A DNA stretch of 64,000 bases from Desulfosporosinus sp. (GTDB lineage Bacteria > Bacillota > Desulfitobacteriia > Desulfitobacteriales > Desulfitobacteriaceae): contig JARLHV010000123.1 of assembly GCA_031292055.1 (NCBI GenBank), forward strand, positions 29,426 to 93,425, in the 5' to 3' direction. Below the pieces are notes generated by a model, which made no database searches, was not told the origin of the DNA, and saw only the letters and a list, made by a program, of their open reading frames with translations. The translations under genes were made by a program, and so were the position numbers. Below are positions 43,977 to 52,018 of this stretch, piece by piece (positions within the stretch are counted from its first letter, which is position 1; each line of letters starts with the position of its first letter).

Positions 43977-44169
43977 TATTGTAAATTCCAAACAAGTGAC
44001 GCTCCTTGCAGTCGTGGAGAAATTGCTCGATAAAGGGGTTGTTATCTCCGGCGATCTGATTCTTAGTTGTGGTAATGTTGATTTAGTTTATCTGAATTTG
44101 AAACTCGTTCTCACATCGGTACAGACAATGCTCGAAGGGAATAGCTTGAAGAAAGACGTGAATTTATGA
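43969..44169 (+). CDS. Gas vesicle protein GvpS-like (GvpA/J family)
   Basis: The 66-residue protein belongs to the GvpA/GvpJ/GvpS group (TLLAVVEKLLDKGVVISGDLILS, LNLKLVLTSVQTML) but lacks the GvpA SLVGIEL segment. The GTG at 43969 follows AGGAGGAAA by 7 bases; the upstream ATG at 43951 overlaps that ribosome site. It overlaps both neighbours. GvpS is an accessory or minor shell protein. Confidence 0.85.
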   Translation: MGDIVNSKQVTLLAVVEKLLDKGVVISGDLILSCGNVDLVYLNLKLVLTSVQTMLEGNSLKKDVNL

Positions 44170-44897
44170 ATCGGCTCTATTTATTAGGTTTCATACGTAA
44201 TTGCATGGAGCTGCCCAGCGAACCGCCGTTCTCGGTAGAATTGACAACTGTGGGGGTACACAGTGTGATTTGGTGTAAGTCACCAAAGGAGCTATTCACA
44301 ACGAAGCAGGACTTTCTAGCGGCGATGTTGCAGTGGCTTGAACAACTCCGGCATTTTCAGTTAACGGTGTTACCGATACAGTCTGGTGTGAGTGTTTCAA
44401 ATGAAGTTCACTTGGTCGAGTTTTTAGAAACTTATAAACGAGAATTGGATCTGAGTTTAGATAAAGTGGAAGGCTGTTCGGAGTATTGTTTGACCCTTAT
44501 GAAGAGAAAGCAGGAGTTCGCTCAGGCAGACTATTCAGCGTTGCGAGAGAACGTGCAGGGTGGAAAGGAGTATCTTGAGCGGATGCGGATCTGGCATCAA
44601 CTTGTAGAAAAAGAAGTTCGGCAGGATCGAGAGGTTATTTCACAATTCTGCTTACGGCTAACCCCGTGGATTAAGGAGTGTTGGTCAGAGCCTACTCAAA
44701 TTCGAAGAGCTGAAATTAATATGGGGTTTTTAGTGCCGAATGCCTTAGGGGAAGAGTTTATCAATGAATTGGAAATTCTTTTGGATGAAGTTGATTTCGC
44801 AGATGAATGGACAGGACCGTGGCCCCCATTTCATTTTAGTTCATTTTCACTTAAACCAGAGAGCTTCCTTGTTCATGAATCATTGGATTGGGGATAG
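44166..44897 (+). CDS. Gas vesicle protein GvpF/GvpL (third, divergent)
   Basis: The protein has 243 residues and overlaps the previous gene by 4 bases. The start (NRLYLLGFIRN) and end (DEWTGPWPPFHFSS) are GvpF/L-like, and the middle (LTVLPIQSGVSVSNEVHLVEF) corresponds to the VVPLRFGT region, though degenerate. It is the most divergent of the three. Confidence 0.87.
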   Translation: MNRLYLLGFIRNCMELPSEPPFSVELTTVGVHSVIWCKSPKELFTTKQDFLAAMLQWLEQLRHFQLTVLPIQSGVSVSNEVHLVEFLETYKRELDLSLDKVEGCSEYCLTLMKRKQEFAQADYSALRENVQGGKEYLERMRIWHQLVEKEVRQDREVISQFCLRLTPWIKECWSEPTQIRRAEINMGFLVPNALGEEFINELEILLDEVDFADEWTGPWPPFHFSSFSLKPESFLVHESLDWG

Positions 44898-44909
44898 GAG
44901 GGTTACCTC

Positions 44910-45242
44910 ATGATTGAGGACGACGAATCCGGCTTTAAGATTGCCGAGCATATTATAGAGTTTGAAGAGCAAAGTTCCGTAGGCCGTGTTAATACCAATC
45001 AAGATAATGCCGATCAGGGGTTAGCAAAACTTGTCCTTACTTTGGTGGAATTATTAAGGAGAGTTATGGAACACGAGGCTTTGAGGCGTATTGATGGAGG
45101 GACATTAACAGAAGCAGAGATAGAGGAAATGGGCGAAACTTTCTTGAAATTGGATAACAAAATGGTTGAAATGCGTGGGATATTTGGACTAAAAGAGGAA
45201 GATCTAAATCTTGATCTTGGGCCGTTAGGAAATCTTATGTAG
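44910..45242 (+). CDS. gvpK: Gas vesicle protein GvpK
   Basis: The protein has 110 residues. GLAKLVLTLVELLRRVMEHEALRRIDGGTL and EIEEMGETFLKLDNKM are family hallmarks, followed by FGLKEEDLNLDLGPLG. GvpK is required for vesicle formation. It lies 12 bases after the GvpF/L gene, with GGAGGGTT upstream. Confidence 0.95.
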   Translation: MIEDDESGFKIAEHIIEFEEQSSVGRVNTNQDNADQGLAKLVLTLVELLRRVMEHEALRRIDGGTLTEAEIEEMGETFLKLDNKMVEMRGIFGLKEEDLNLDLGPLGNLM

Positions 45243-45257
45243 AAAGGGGGAAGGAGC

Positions 45258-45605
45258 GTGGCGATTCAACATTCAAATAACAGTAGTGGATTAGGAGATC
45301 TTTTAGAACGAATTTTGGACAAGGGAATCGTGATTGCTGGGGATATAAAAATATCTTTGGCTGATGTTGAACTAATAAATATCAAGATACGCCTGCTTGT
45401 GGCATCCGTGGACAAAGCTAAGGAAATGGGTATTGACTGGTGGGCAAATGATCCTTATCTTTCATCTCGTGCGAGAGTACCTGAACAAGCGATAACGGGA
45501 AATACCGAACCAGCACATAATAAATCGTCCGATGAGGTCACCGAGCAAAGTCCGACGGCTCAGGATGAGAAAGAAATAATTAAACGACCAAAATATCGAA
45601 ATTAA
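45258..45605 (+). CDS. gvpJ: Gas vesicle protein GvpJ
   Basis: The protein has 115 residues. A GvpA-like core ([28 protein letters not shown]) ends in the diagnostic GIDWW, followed by a polar tail of about 40 residues with no structure. GvpJ caps or nucleates the conical ends. It starts with GTG after AAAGGGGGAAGG. Confidence 0.94.
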   Translation: MAIQHSNNSSGLGDLLERILDKGIVIAGDIKISLADVELINIKIRLLVASVDKAKEMGIDWWANDPYLSSRARVPEQAITGNTEPAHNKSSDEVTEQSPTAQDEKEIIKRPKYRN

Positions 45606-45621
45606 CATAGTTGAGTCAACA

Positions 45622-45641
45622 GGGAGGGCGAAAGCCTTCCC
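45622..45641 (+). terminator. Hairpin after gvpJ
   Basis: GGGAGGGC (45622-45629) pairs with GCCTTCCC (45634-45641) around GAAA, followed by an A/T-rich run with many T. Confidence 0.7.
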
Positions 45642-45748
45642 TATTATTTTATTTTTTATGAGAGAGAATAATGCGAATTCAATCACTCTTGTCCATCAGT
45701 GGACATAGAATATGGTAGGACAAGGCCAAAAACAAGGAGGAAAAACGT

Positions 45749-45961
45749 ATGAAAAAGGATGTCGATTCTTCAAGCTTAGCAGAAGTTGTAGACCGCATTC
45801 TGGAAAAGGGGGTAGTCATAGACGGATATGTAAGGGTTTCTCTTGTCGGTATTGAACTTTTAACGGTCGACCTGCGTATCGTGATTGCCAGCGTCAATAG
45901 TTTTTTGAGATATGCCTGCGCTGTGGGGTTAACCACTGAGTATCATGGAGAACTTTTTTAA
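45749..45961 (+). CDS. gvpA: Gas vesicle structural protein GvpA (copy 3)
   Basis: The 70-residue protein is the standard GvpA ([20 protein letters not shown]). It is nearly identical to copy 4, with which it shares leader and terminator sequences, so the two are a recent tandem duplication. AAGGAGG precedes the ATG and a terminator follows, so it is its own unit. Confidence 0.97.
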   Translation: MKKDVDSSSLAEVVDRILEKGVVIDGYVRVSLVGIELLTVDLRIVIASVNSFLRYACAVGLTTEYHGELF

Positions 45962-45967
45962 ACAAAA

Positions 45968-45997
45968 GGGGAGGGAGAAATCCCTCCCCGATTTTTT
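45968..45997 (+). terminator. Intrinsic terminator after gvpA copy 3
   Basis: GGGGAGGGA pairs with TCCCTCCCC around GAAA, followed by seven T. Confidence 0.9.
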
Positions 45998-46067
45998 TAA
46001 TATATCATTCACTCTTGTCCTGCCTAAAACATAAGCTGAAGTAGGACAAAGAAAGGAGGGAAAACGC

Positions 46068-46280
46068 ATGAAAAAAGACGTGGATTCCTCAAGCTTAGCA
46101 GAAGTTGTAGATCGTATTTTAGACAAAGGAATAGTCATAGACGGGTATGTAAGAGTTTCTCTTGTTGGCATTGAGCTATTAGCGGTTGATTTGCGTATTG
46201 TGATTGCTAGCGTCAATACTTTCCTGAGATATGCCTGTGCAGTAGGACTAACCACCGAACATCAAACCGATTTATATTAA
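46068..46280 (+). CDS. gvpA: Gas vesicle structural protein GvpA (copy 4)
   Basis: The 70-residue protein differs from copy 3 in a handful of residues ([17 protein letters not shown], tail HQTDLY). AAAGGAGGG precedes the ATG. It is the last gene of the gas-vesicle cluster and meets a reverse-strand glycosyltransferase. Confidence 0.97.
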   Translation: MKKDVDSSSLAEVVDRILDKGIVIDGYVRVSLVGIELLAVDLRIVIASVNTFLRYACAVGLTTEHQTDLY

Positions 46281-46285
46281 TTCAA

Positions 46286-46307
46286 GGGGAGGGAGAAATC
46301 CCTCTCC
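46286..46307. terminator. Hairpin after gvpA copy 4
   Basis: GGGGAGGGA pairs with TCCCTCTCC around GAAA. It is the same element as after copy 3 but has lost the T run; it may serve both converging genes. Confidence 0.6.
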
Positions 46308-46313
46308 TCATAG

Positions 46314-47312
46314 TTATTGTTCAATTATCGTTCTATAAGCAGCCAAAGTTATTTGCGCTACTTTAGACCAAGGATAAGATTGGTGTATGTGGTGCATCAA
46401 AGGAAGGGAAGAGGCATTAAATGATTGTTCAAGGGCAGCACGTAAGCTTATGTCATCAAGCGGGTGTACATAAAAGGCCATGTCTCGGAAATATTCATGA
46501 GGGCTTCCTTGGTCTGTAGAGATTACAACAGTGCCGCATGCTCCAGCCTCTATGCTGGATAACCCTGGGGTTTCAAACCAACTAGGCAGGGCGTGTGATT
46601 TTGCGGCTGAATAGCCAGAAGCGAGAAGTTCCCCCTGCAAAGTACCAATATAGATGACGTTAGAAAAAGACGTTACATTCTGGAAATAGGTTTGGTCGTT
46701 AATGGGTCCTAGAAGAACAAGAGAAAGACCGAGTTCCTGACAGATTTTTGCCAACCAATGCTGGTTTTTGCGGGGTGAAATTCGGGCAGCACAGAGCACA
46801 AATTCTTTGGGGATATGAGGAAACTGTTCTCGGAAAAGCTGAGGAGTCGCCCCGATGAATGAATCTGGAAAACCGTTTGGTACAACTTGAAAAGGAGCAG
46901 TCTTGAGAAAGTCTTGTTGAAGAACGTCCATCTCAATATGGCTGTTGGGGAGTAGGAGGGTACATTCGCTGACAAGACGAGACCGCATGGGCTGCACGTG
47001 TCTCCAGACTGCTAGGGCATTGGAGCTGGCGCCTTCACGCTTAAAATAAGCATTAGGTGGCCAATAAATGGGAGAGATGACGATCTTCTTTTGCTGTTTT
47101 TGGGCATTGAGAAAAAACATATAGCTTTCTTTAATTCGTGTAATATTGAAAATGTGAACGGCGTCGTAGGAAGAGAGATCAAGATTAGGATCAGCAGATA
47201 AATGAACTTCAACACCGAGTTTATTAAGCTCTTGTCCGGTTGAAACCATTTGAACGGTATCTCCTGCTGGATTTTTCATGAAGTCTGGTCGAGCTTGGAA
47301 AAGTACTTTCAT
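46314..47312 (-). CDS. Glycosyltransferase family 4 protein
   Basis: The protein has 332 residues with a two-domain GT-B fold. VPNGFPDSF begins the second domain, CAARISPRKNQHWL is the nucleotide-sugar region, and SWFETPGLSSIEAGACGTVVIST is the acceptor/donor EX7E-type motif. GGAGGAG precedes the ATG. As last gene of a reverse-strand cluster with a CgeB-like protein it probably adds sugars to the spore surface (inference). Confidence 0.88.
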   Translation of the reverse strand: MKVLFQARPDFMKNPAGDTVQMVSTGQELNKLGVEVHLSADPNLDLSSYDAVHIFNITRIKESYMFFLNAQKQQKKIVISPIYWPPNAYFKREGASSNALAVWRHVQPMRSRLVSECTLLLPNSHIEMDVLQQDFLKTAPFQVVPNGFPDSFIGATPQLFREQFPHIPKEFVLCAARISPRKNQHWLAKICQELGLSLVLLGPINDQTYFQNVTSFSNVIYIGTLQGELLASGYSAAKSHALPSWFETPGLSSIEAGACGTVVISTDQGSPHEYFRDMAFYVHPLDDISLRAALEQSFNASSLPLMHHIHQSYPWSKVAQITLAAYRTIIEQ

Positions 47313-47366
47313 TGAAGACTCCTCCTAAAAAATCGAAAATTTTGGTTTCTGTTTGCGGTAGGACGG

Positions 47367-48317
47367 CTATAATTTTTCGAGCTGGTTTCGAACAGATTGG
47401 ATGCGGTGCTGATAGGTGTGGTTACGGTACACTTCTTCCTGACCTTGACGGGCGATTTTCTGGCGGAGGTCCTCACGACTTAAATAAAAGCGCACAAGTT
47501 CAGATGTCTCATCAGGATGGCGACTCCAGACGAGATGGACATGGTTTTTAAACAGGTTTTCCAGGGCTGAGGACCAGTGGGTCAGGAAAAAGGCTTGGCA
47601 ACCTAAGGCTTCAAAGGTTCGCATGCTCATCATGGTGGGGGAGTCTATCACCGAATGTAAGCCTAGGACGATTTTTGCTGAAGAATAAGCGCAAGGTAAC
47701 TGTTCATAAGGTAAATATCCTTGATAGATATTGGGTGGCAAGGTGTAATGGTCTGTGTTTACCTGCCAGTGTTCATCACCAAATACTTTCAAGTGATAGG
47801 GGCCTAAACGTAAGGGCGTGAGAATTGTTTCGAGACCAATTTTTCGTTGAGCGTACGATGTATAATAATTAGCAACGAGAAGTAAATCGCAAGCATACTC
47901 ATCTGACGGTTCAGTAGGGTGATGGAAAGCGGGATTACAGGCAAAGTGAAAATATAGCGCGCGTATTTTTTCCCTCTTATAAAGCGGTAGACACTCCTTT
48001 GCTGGGGTAAGAACCAGACTAGCACCGCGTCCTAAAGGACGGGACATGCGGAGCCAGTCCGGAGGGTCATCAATGGCCCAATAAATGAGCGGGAGGGAAT
48101 AACGGCGTAAAAGAGGAAAGAGTTTTCCAGCTAGTGTGGAAATTGAAACACCTTCAGCTAAAGCAAAGTCTGGTTTCCAAGTCCGAAGCATTTCCGCTAA
48201 ACGATCTTCCCAGTCCGGTAAGCGGACTGGAAGATAACGAATATCATCCAGCGGGGAAAAACCTGAGGCTAATCCCTGCTTTAACAGAGAAGAATCATTT
48301 AAAAATAAAATTTTCAT
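47367..48317 (-). CDS. CgeB-like glycosyltransferase (spore maturation type)
   Basis: The protein has 316 residues. The opening KILFLNDSS, the YWAIDDPPDWL segment and the end (SPTMMSMRTFEALGCQAFFLT, later REDLRQKIARQGQEEVYRNHTYQHR) match the CgeB / DUF3880-type family. In Bacillus, CgeB acts in the outermost glycosylated spore layer. The ATG at 48317 shares its A with the stop of the preceding DUF1858 frame (TAATG), and GGAG 9 bases upstream lies inside that frame, so the two are coupled. Confidence 0.85.
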   Translation of the reverse strand: MKILFLNDSSLLKQGLASGFSPLDDIRYLPVRLPDWEDRLAEMLRTWKPDFALAEGVSISTLAGKLFPLLRRYSLPLIYWAIDDPPDWLRMSRPLGRGASLVLTPAKECLPLYKREKIRALYFHFACNPAFHHPTEPSDEYACDLLLVANYYTSYAQRKIGLETILTPLRLGPYHLKVFGDEHWQVNTDHYTLPPNIYQGYLPYEQLPCAYSSAKIVLGLHSVIDSPTMMSMRTFEALGCQAFFLTHWSSALENLFKNHVHLVWSRHPDETSELVRFYLSREDLRQKIARQGQEEVYRNHTYQHRIQSVRNQLEKL

Positions 48318-48529
48318 TAGTTGTGTCTCCATTGATGGTTAGAGAGTTCTATAACAATTTCCAAGGATTTGATCAGGCTTGCCGGATTAATGTGATATTG
48401 TTGAGCAGCCTGCTCAATGCTCATACTGAGCATGCATTTGGCCCCTCAACCGCTTGTAGGAATGCCGAATTTATGGAAAGTATGGGTTGTTTGAGGATAC
48501 TTGGACAGAATTTCGGCCAGATTTGTCAT
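48317..48529 (-). CDS. DUF1858-type redox protein with in-frame TGA, candidate selenoprotein
   Basis: Reading leftwards from ATG at 48529 the frame codes 27 residues, meets TGA at 48448-48446, then continues for 42 residues to TAA at 48319-48317. Both halves belong to one DUF1858 domain: NLAEILSKYPQTTHTFHKFGI before, and SIEQAAQQYHINPASLIKSLE after. The TGA falls where the family has the second Cys of its CxxC redox motif, giving SG-U-GAKC with Cys32 nearby. A hairpin suitable as SECIS follows. The gene lies 5 bases after its upstream neighbour and its TAA overlaps the next start, so the readthrough frame fits the operon exactly. If TGA were a plain stop, the product would be a useless 27-mer. 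No strong ribosome site is seen, so it may depend on coupling. Confidence 0.68.
48417..48433 (-). promoter_or_regulatory. Candidate bacterial SECIS hairpin
   Basis: On the minus strand, 12 bases after the TGA, ATGCTCA and TGAGCAT form a perfect 7-bp stem with apical GTA. The loop begins 19 bases after the TGA, close to the 18 bases in E. coli fdhF, and contains the GU expected for SelB contact. A second palindrome (TTGAGCA/TGCTCAA, 48401-48417) directly follows. Confidence 0.55.
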
Positions 48530-48534
48530 TAAAT

Positions 48535-50208
48535 TTAGGTGATCCATTTGTTCCAGAAACCTCCTTTGTTCTTAACATCATTTTTTTCTTCTTGGAGTTG
48601 AGAAACCTGTATCACTAGATTTTCTAAGGAGGAGTCGTTCTCTTCCTGTTTGGTTAGCATAACTCGAAGAACTTGGGACAGACTTTCGGTTTCCTTTTCG
48701 AGATTAGCCATGGCTTCCTTAACTGGTTCAAGTTCTTCAAAAGGATCTTCGGCTACTACTTCATTTGATGCAGCGAAGTAATCTTTGCGTTTGGGTTGAA
48801 TAACATTTTTCGAGACGGCTTCAAGGACTTGGTCAAACTTTGAGAGCGTGTTCTGAAGGATAAAACTCATATTGGTATTTTCCTGTTCGAGATGAGCAAC
48901 GGAAGAGACTAAACGTTGGAGTTCGGAGTTTTCCTTTAAATCTAGTACTTTAAGCGGAGGGGTGGCAATTGAGATTTCATTGGTAGAGGGAACTTGAGTT
49001 GCGATTTCTTCAAGTTCTATCATTTCCGAGGGACTCAGTGAATTTGATTGATTCTCGAGTATTGAAACTGGTTGCGGCGGATAGGTAGTTGGAGATATTA
49101 GTTCTGGATAGAAAGCTGGGACAGGAGGGGGAGTTTGGCTAGAAGAAGATTGACAGGACGCAGGCAAAGGAGTGGCCTGCTTTTTAGCAAAGCCTAATTC
49201 GTGATAATATGCCGGGTTGCGTTTCTCAAATTGCTCTTCCAACCAGAAGGTTTGATAGTAATTCTGCTTACCTTTATGCACCCATTGTAATGGCATATGG
49301 AAAGAAGTTTGAGAAGAGATTAACTTCCATCCTTTACCATCGTTCTGCATGAGGATTTCGTCTTCGGTATGGGCTAGTAGCCAAAGAACCCCATTTTTTT
49401 CTAAAGCTCCAATGTTTTTCCATGGAGAAGGGAATGTTTTAATAGGTGCGGGTGACGGATGCCAAGCGCTCGCCAGTTCATGAGCATCGGTTTGTTGTGC
49501 CCAGCGAAGTTCATACTGTCCATTTGAAGTTCTTACTGCCCAAAAGAGATGATGAACGTTGTCTGACGTCATAAGTGCAGCCATATCCACGACGTCACCT
49601 GAGATTTTTAGTGTCTCGGTTGGGGAGCCCCATATGTGAAACGTTCCATTAAAACGGTTCGTAAAAAGGAGAGAATATCGTCCTTGGAAGGTTATAGTTA
49701 ATAAATGGAGGTTTCCTTGACTATCTAGATTCACGTGATATAGGGGCTCCTGTTGATGAACAACTTCTCCCATATGAGCGCTGTGCCATGAGGAACCGTT
49801 CCAAAAACGATGCTCGATACGCCAGAGGTCTCGAATAGCCTGATGTGAATAAGCGTAAAAAATATGTATCAGCTTGCCTTGTGGGAAAAGAAAAAGTCGG
49901 CGGAAAATAGTGACACGTACGTCCAGTTTGGCGATTAAGGTTGTCTGGGGTGTCGAAGTTCCAGAAATAAGAGTGTAACAGAGTTCGCCGCTTGTTTTGA
50001 GTACAACTAGGTGAACGGTTTTGGAATTGGTCATGATCCCATGGGCCAAAAGTAGCGGTTCTTGGATTCGATAGAAGGGTTCTGGGCTGTCTTCGTTGAA
50101 TAGAGCACATCCCTGAAGAGGATCAATGTGCAGGTACATTGATTCATTTTCATAGGTTAGGAGAAGGGGAGTAATAGTGGTTCGACTTTGGTAAGCCAAT
50201 ACGATCAC
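48535..50208 (-). CDS. Hypothetical protein: propeller-like N-terminus, coiled-coil C-terminus
   Basis: The protein has 557 residues. Residues 1 to about 340 alternate strands with recurring aromatic motifs (e.g. HLVVLKTSGELCYTL, HHLFWAVRTSNGQYELRW), as in beta-propellers, though no repeat consensus is clear. A Pro/Ser/Gln-rich linker (about 345-400) and a long coiled coil (about 420-545) follow. There is no signal peptide. It is first in the reverse-strand cluster with the DUF1858, CgeB-like and glycosyltransferase genes, so a spore-surface role is plausible. I do not recognise the family. Confidence 0.75.
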   Translation of the reverse strand: MIVLAYQSRTTITPLLLTYENESMYLHIDPLQGCALFNEDSPEPFYRIQEPLLLAHGIMTNSKTVHLVVLKTSGELCYTLISGTSTPQTTLIAKLDVRVTIFRRLFLFPQGKLIHIFYAYSHQAIRDLWRIEHRFWNGSSWHSAHMGEVVHQQEPLYHVNLDSQGNLHLLTITFQGRYSLLFTNRFNGTFHIWGSPTETLKISGDVVDMAALMTSDNVHHLFWAVRTSNGQYELRWAQQTDAHELASAWHPSPAPIKTFPSPWKNIGALEKNGVLWLLAHTEDEILMQNDGKGWKLISSQTSFHMPLQWVHKGKQNYYQTFWLEEQFEKRNPAYYHELGFAKKQATPLPASCQSSSSQTPPPVPAFYPELISPTTYPPQPVSILENQSNSLSPSEMIELEEIATQVPSTNEISIATPPLKVLDLKENSELQRLVSSVAHLEQENTNMSFILQNTLSKFDQVLEAVSKNVIQPKRKDYFAASNEVVAEDPFEELEPVKEAMANLEKETESLSQVLRVMLTKQEENDSSLENLVIQVSQLQEEKNDVKNKGGFWNKWIT

Positions 50209-50284
50209 TTCCTTTATTTTGATGAGAATTAGTGATCCAACCTGTGGTAAGAAGGTTTGGGCGCAATGCTTTACGTTAACTGGT

Positions 50285-50318
50285 AAAAGAAAGGGCCGTT
50301 ATGGACGACCCTTTCTTT
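50285..50318. terminator. Intrinsic terminator hairpin
   Basis: AAGAAAGGG and CCCTTTCTT pair with an inner CGT/ACG, followed by T on the plus strand and TTTT on the minus strand. It ends the YVTN gene that reads leftwards. Confidence 0.7.
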
Positions 50319-50369
50319 TTAGAAGGGCGATTTATGACATAAGAAGGTAAACAATAATAAGATGAATAA

Positions 50370-51923
50370 TTATTGGCAAGTATCCAGCTGTGGAGGAAAG
50401 AAATCACTTGGAAATGGGGTGAGAGCAGGATCAAAGAAGTTAAGACATGGATCTTGAGGTATATTCGGAAATTCTTCACAACTCGGAGGTTCAGGGCAAA
50501 ATCCGAAGGCTGGAATGAGGAGTTGAACGGTACCTGTTACTTTAGTTATTACAAAACTTCCAATGGCGAGTTGAATCGTGGCTACAGTGAACAGAGGGCT
50601 AGTTAATACTTCGGTTCTGGTTTCAATGCGCAAGTTGAAGTCAAATTCTGGTCGAGTTGGTGGGAAATAAAGTACGATGTCTTTGTTGATATCAGGAAGG
50701 TTGCCAGTGAGGGTAAAGAGGGCTCCGGTAGAATCCCGCAAGGTCAACGTGTAGGGGATCTGAATTGTGAATTGAACTCTTGAGAAATTTGGGCGGGATG
50801 GGATAGGAGTAATGACGACACTGCCAGTGACAATCACACCAGTAGAAAATGTCATACTGACAAAAGTAAACGGAGGTACACCAGTTGGCAGAGTGACCGT
50901 GAAAGCCGGAAAGCATTCCCTTTGCTGACAGCTGGCATATACTTTTTCAACGATGATGCAAACAGATTCTGTGACTTCTTCAAGTTGATAAGGGTCAGTT
51001 AAATCAATGGGTTCACCAGGCGACAGTGTAGAACCAACTCTACCCACTGTAACTCCTCGAGGTGGGAATGAAGTTGGGAGTGCGGCAGCGATGGTATTTG
51101 TGTTTGTATTAATGATACTTATCGAGCTGTCTCCTTCATTAGCAACCCATACTTGTGTGCCATCGCCAGTGACATCTAGGCCAAGAGGGTTTATTCCGAC
51201 AGGAACAGTTGTTATTACGTTAAGTCCGGTAGTTGAAAGTACGCTAATGCTGTTTGACCCAAAATTGCTCACATACATAAAGATTGGATTAACGGGGTTG
51301 GCAGCAATTTTCTGAGGATTAGAGCCGACCGAGATTGTGCTGAGAATAGTATTGGTGGAAGTGCTGATGACACTGACATTGTTACTGCCGCTGTTAACAA
51401 CAAAGAGCTTTGAATTATCTAAGCTGACGACTAGGCCGTTGGGTGAAGTACCGACAAGGATTGTAGCAGTGACGGTATTGGTTATTGGATTGATGACAGA
51501 GACTGTATTACTGCCGCCATTGGTGACGTAAACACGGCTGCCATCACGGGCAATGGTGACATCGACAGGTCCTGAGCCAACGGTAATGGTGCTTACAACC
51601 GTATGAGTTGGGATACTAAGGACTGAAACAGTTCCACTTCCAGAGTTTGTCACATATGCTGTAGTACTGGTTGGGTCAATGGCAACCGAAGTAGGTGCAA
51701 GGCCGACTGGGACCGTTGCCAAGACGTGATTGGCGGCGGTGCAAATGACGGAGACGGTGTTGCTCCCAAGATTAGGGACTAAAACCTTTGTACCATCCGG
51801 TGTGCGTTTTGGAAATTGTGGGTTAGTGCCCACAGGGATGGTAGCGACTAGCACATCGCTATATACATTATATATGGCGACGGCATTGTCGAGTGTTACC
51901 CAAGCATGGGTTTCAAATAGCAT
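50370..51923 (-). CDS. YVTN beta-propeller protein with coat-like C-terminal domain
   Basis: The protein has 517 residues. Residues about 10-310 hold seven or so 42-residue YVTN repeats (AYVTNSGSGTVSVL, VYVTNGGSNTVSVI, and so on). The C-terminal 200 residues begin VCIIVEKVYASCQQRECF, a cysteine signature I associate with clostridial coat/exosporium proteins, and end in a Cys/Pro-rich tail. There is no signal peptide. A sigma-K-like box lies 63 bases upstream. It probably forms part of the outer spore layer (inference). Confidence 0.82.
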   Translation of the reverse strand: MLFETHAWVTLDNAVAIYNVYSDVLVATIPVGTNPQFPKRTPDGTKVLVPNLGSNTVSVICTAANHVLATVPVGLAPTSVAIDPTSTTAYVTNSGSGTVSVLSIPTHTVVSTITVGSGPVDVTIARDGSRVYVTNGGSNTVSVINPITNTVTATILVGTSPNGLVVSLDNSKLFVVNSGSNNVSVISTSTNTILSTISVGSNPQKIAANPVNPIFMYVSNFGSNSISVLSTTGLNVITTVPVGINPLGLDVTGDGTQVWVANEGDSSISIINTNTNTIAAALPTSFPPRGVTVGRVGSTLSPGEPIDLTDPYQLEEVTESVCIIVEKVYASCQQRECFPAFTVTLPTGVPPFTFVSMTFSTGVIVTGSVVITPIPSRPNFSRVQFTIQIPYTLTLRDSTGALFTLTGNLPDINKDIVLYFPPTRPEFDFNLRIETRTEVLTSPLFTVATIQLAIGSFVITKVTGTVQLLIPAFGFCPEPPSCEEFPNIPQDPCLNFFDPALTPFPSDFFPPQLDTCQ

Positions 51924-51985
51924 GTGTATTTCCCCCCTTTTTTTGATTCGAGAAATGAGTTAGTACGAAGCAGGACTTTCAACGT

Positions 51986-52015
51986 ATTGTATTCGTTCGT
52001 AGAGCAGGGTGTTAC
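51986..52015 (-). promoter_or_regulatory. Sigma-K-like box of the YVTN gene
   Basis: On the minus strand GTAAC (52015-52011), 17 bases, then AATACAAT (51993-51986). The layout is the same as upstream of the collagen-family genes on the other strand. Confidence 0.6.
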
Positions 52016-52018
52016 ACG

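Larger units (their letters stand above)
45688..46049 (+). promoter_or_regulatory. Paired TTGTCC / GGACAA elements before the last two gvpA genes
   Basis: CTTGTCC (45688-45694) and GGACAAG (45718-45724) lie in the leader of gvpA copy 3; TTGTCC (46015-46020) and GGACAA (46044-46049) lie in that of copy 4. Both left boxes are preceded by CACTC, and the distance is 23 bases in each. They could be operator half-sites or a long leader hairpin. Confidence 0.45.

Noticed and set aside
48448..48529. Reading the TGA at 48448-48446 as a normal stop giving a 27-residue peptide
   Set aside because: The downstream frame continues the same domain and ends in a TAATG junction with the next gene; a plain nonsense mutation is still possible and is named as the alternative.
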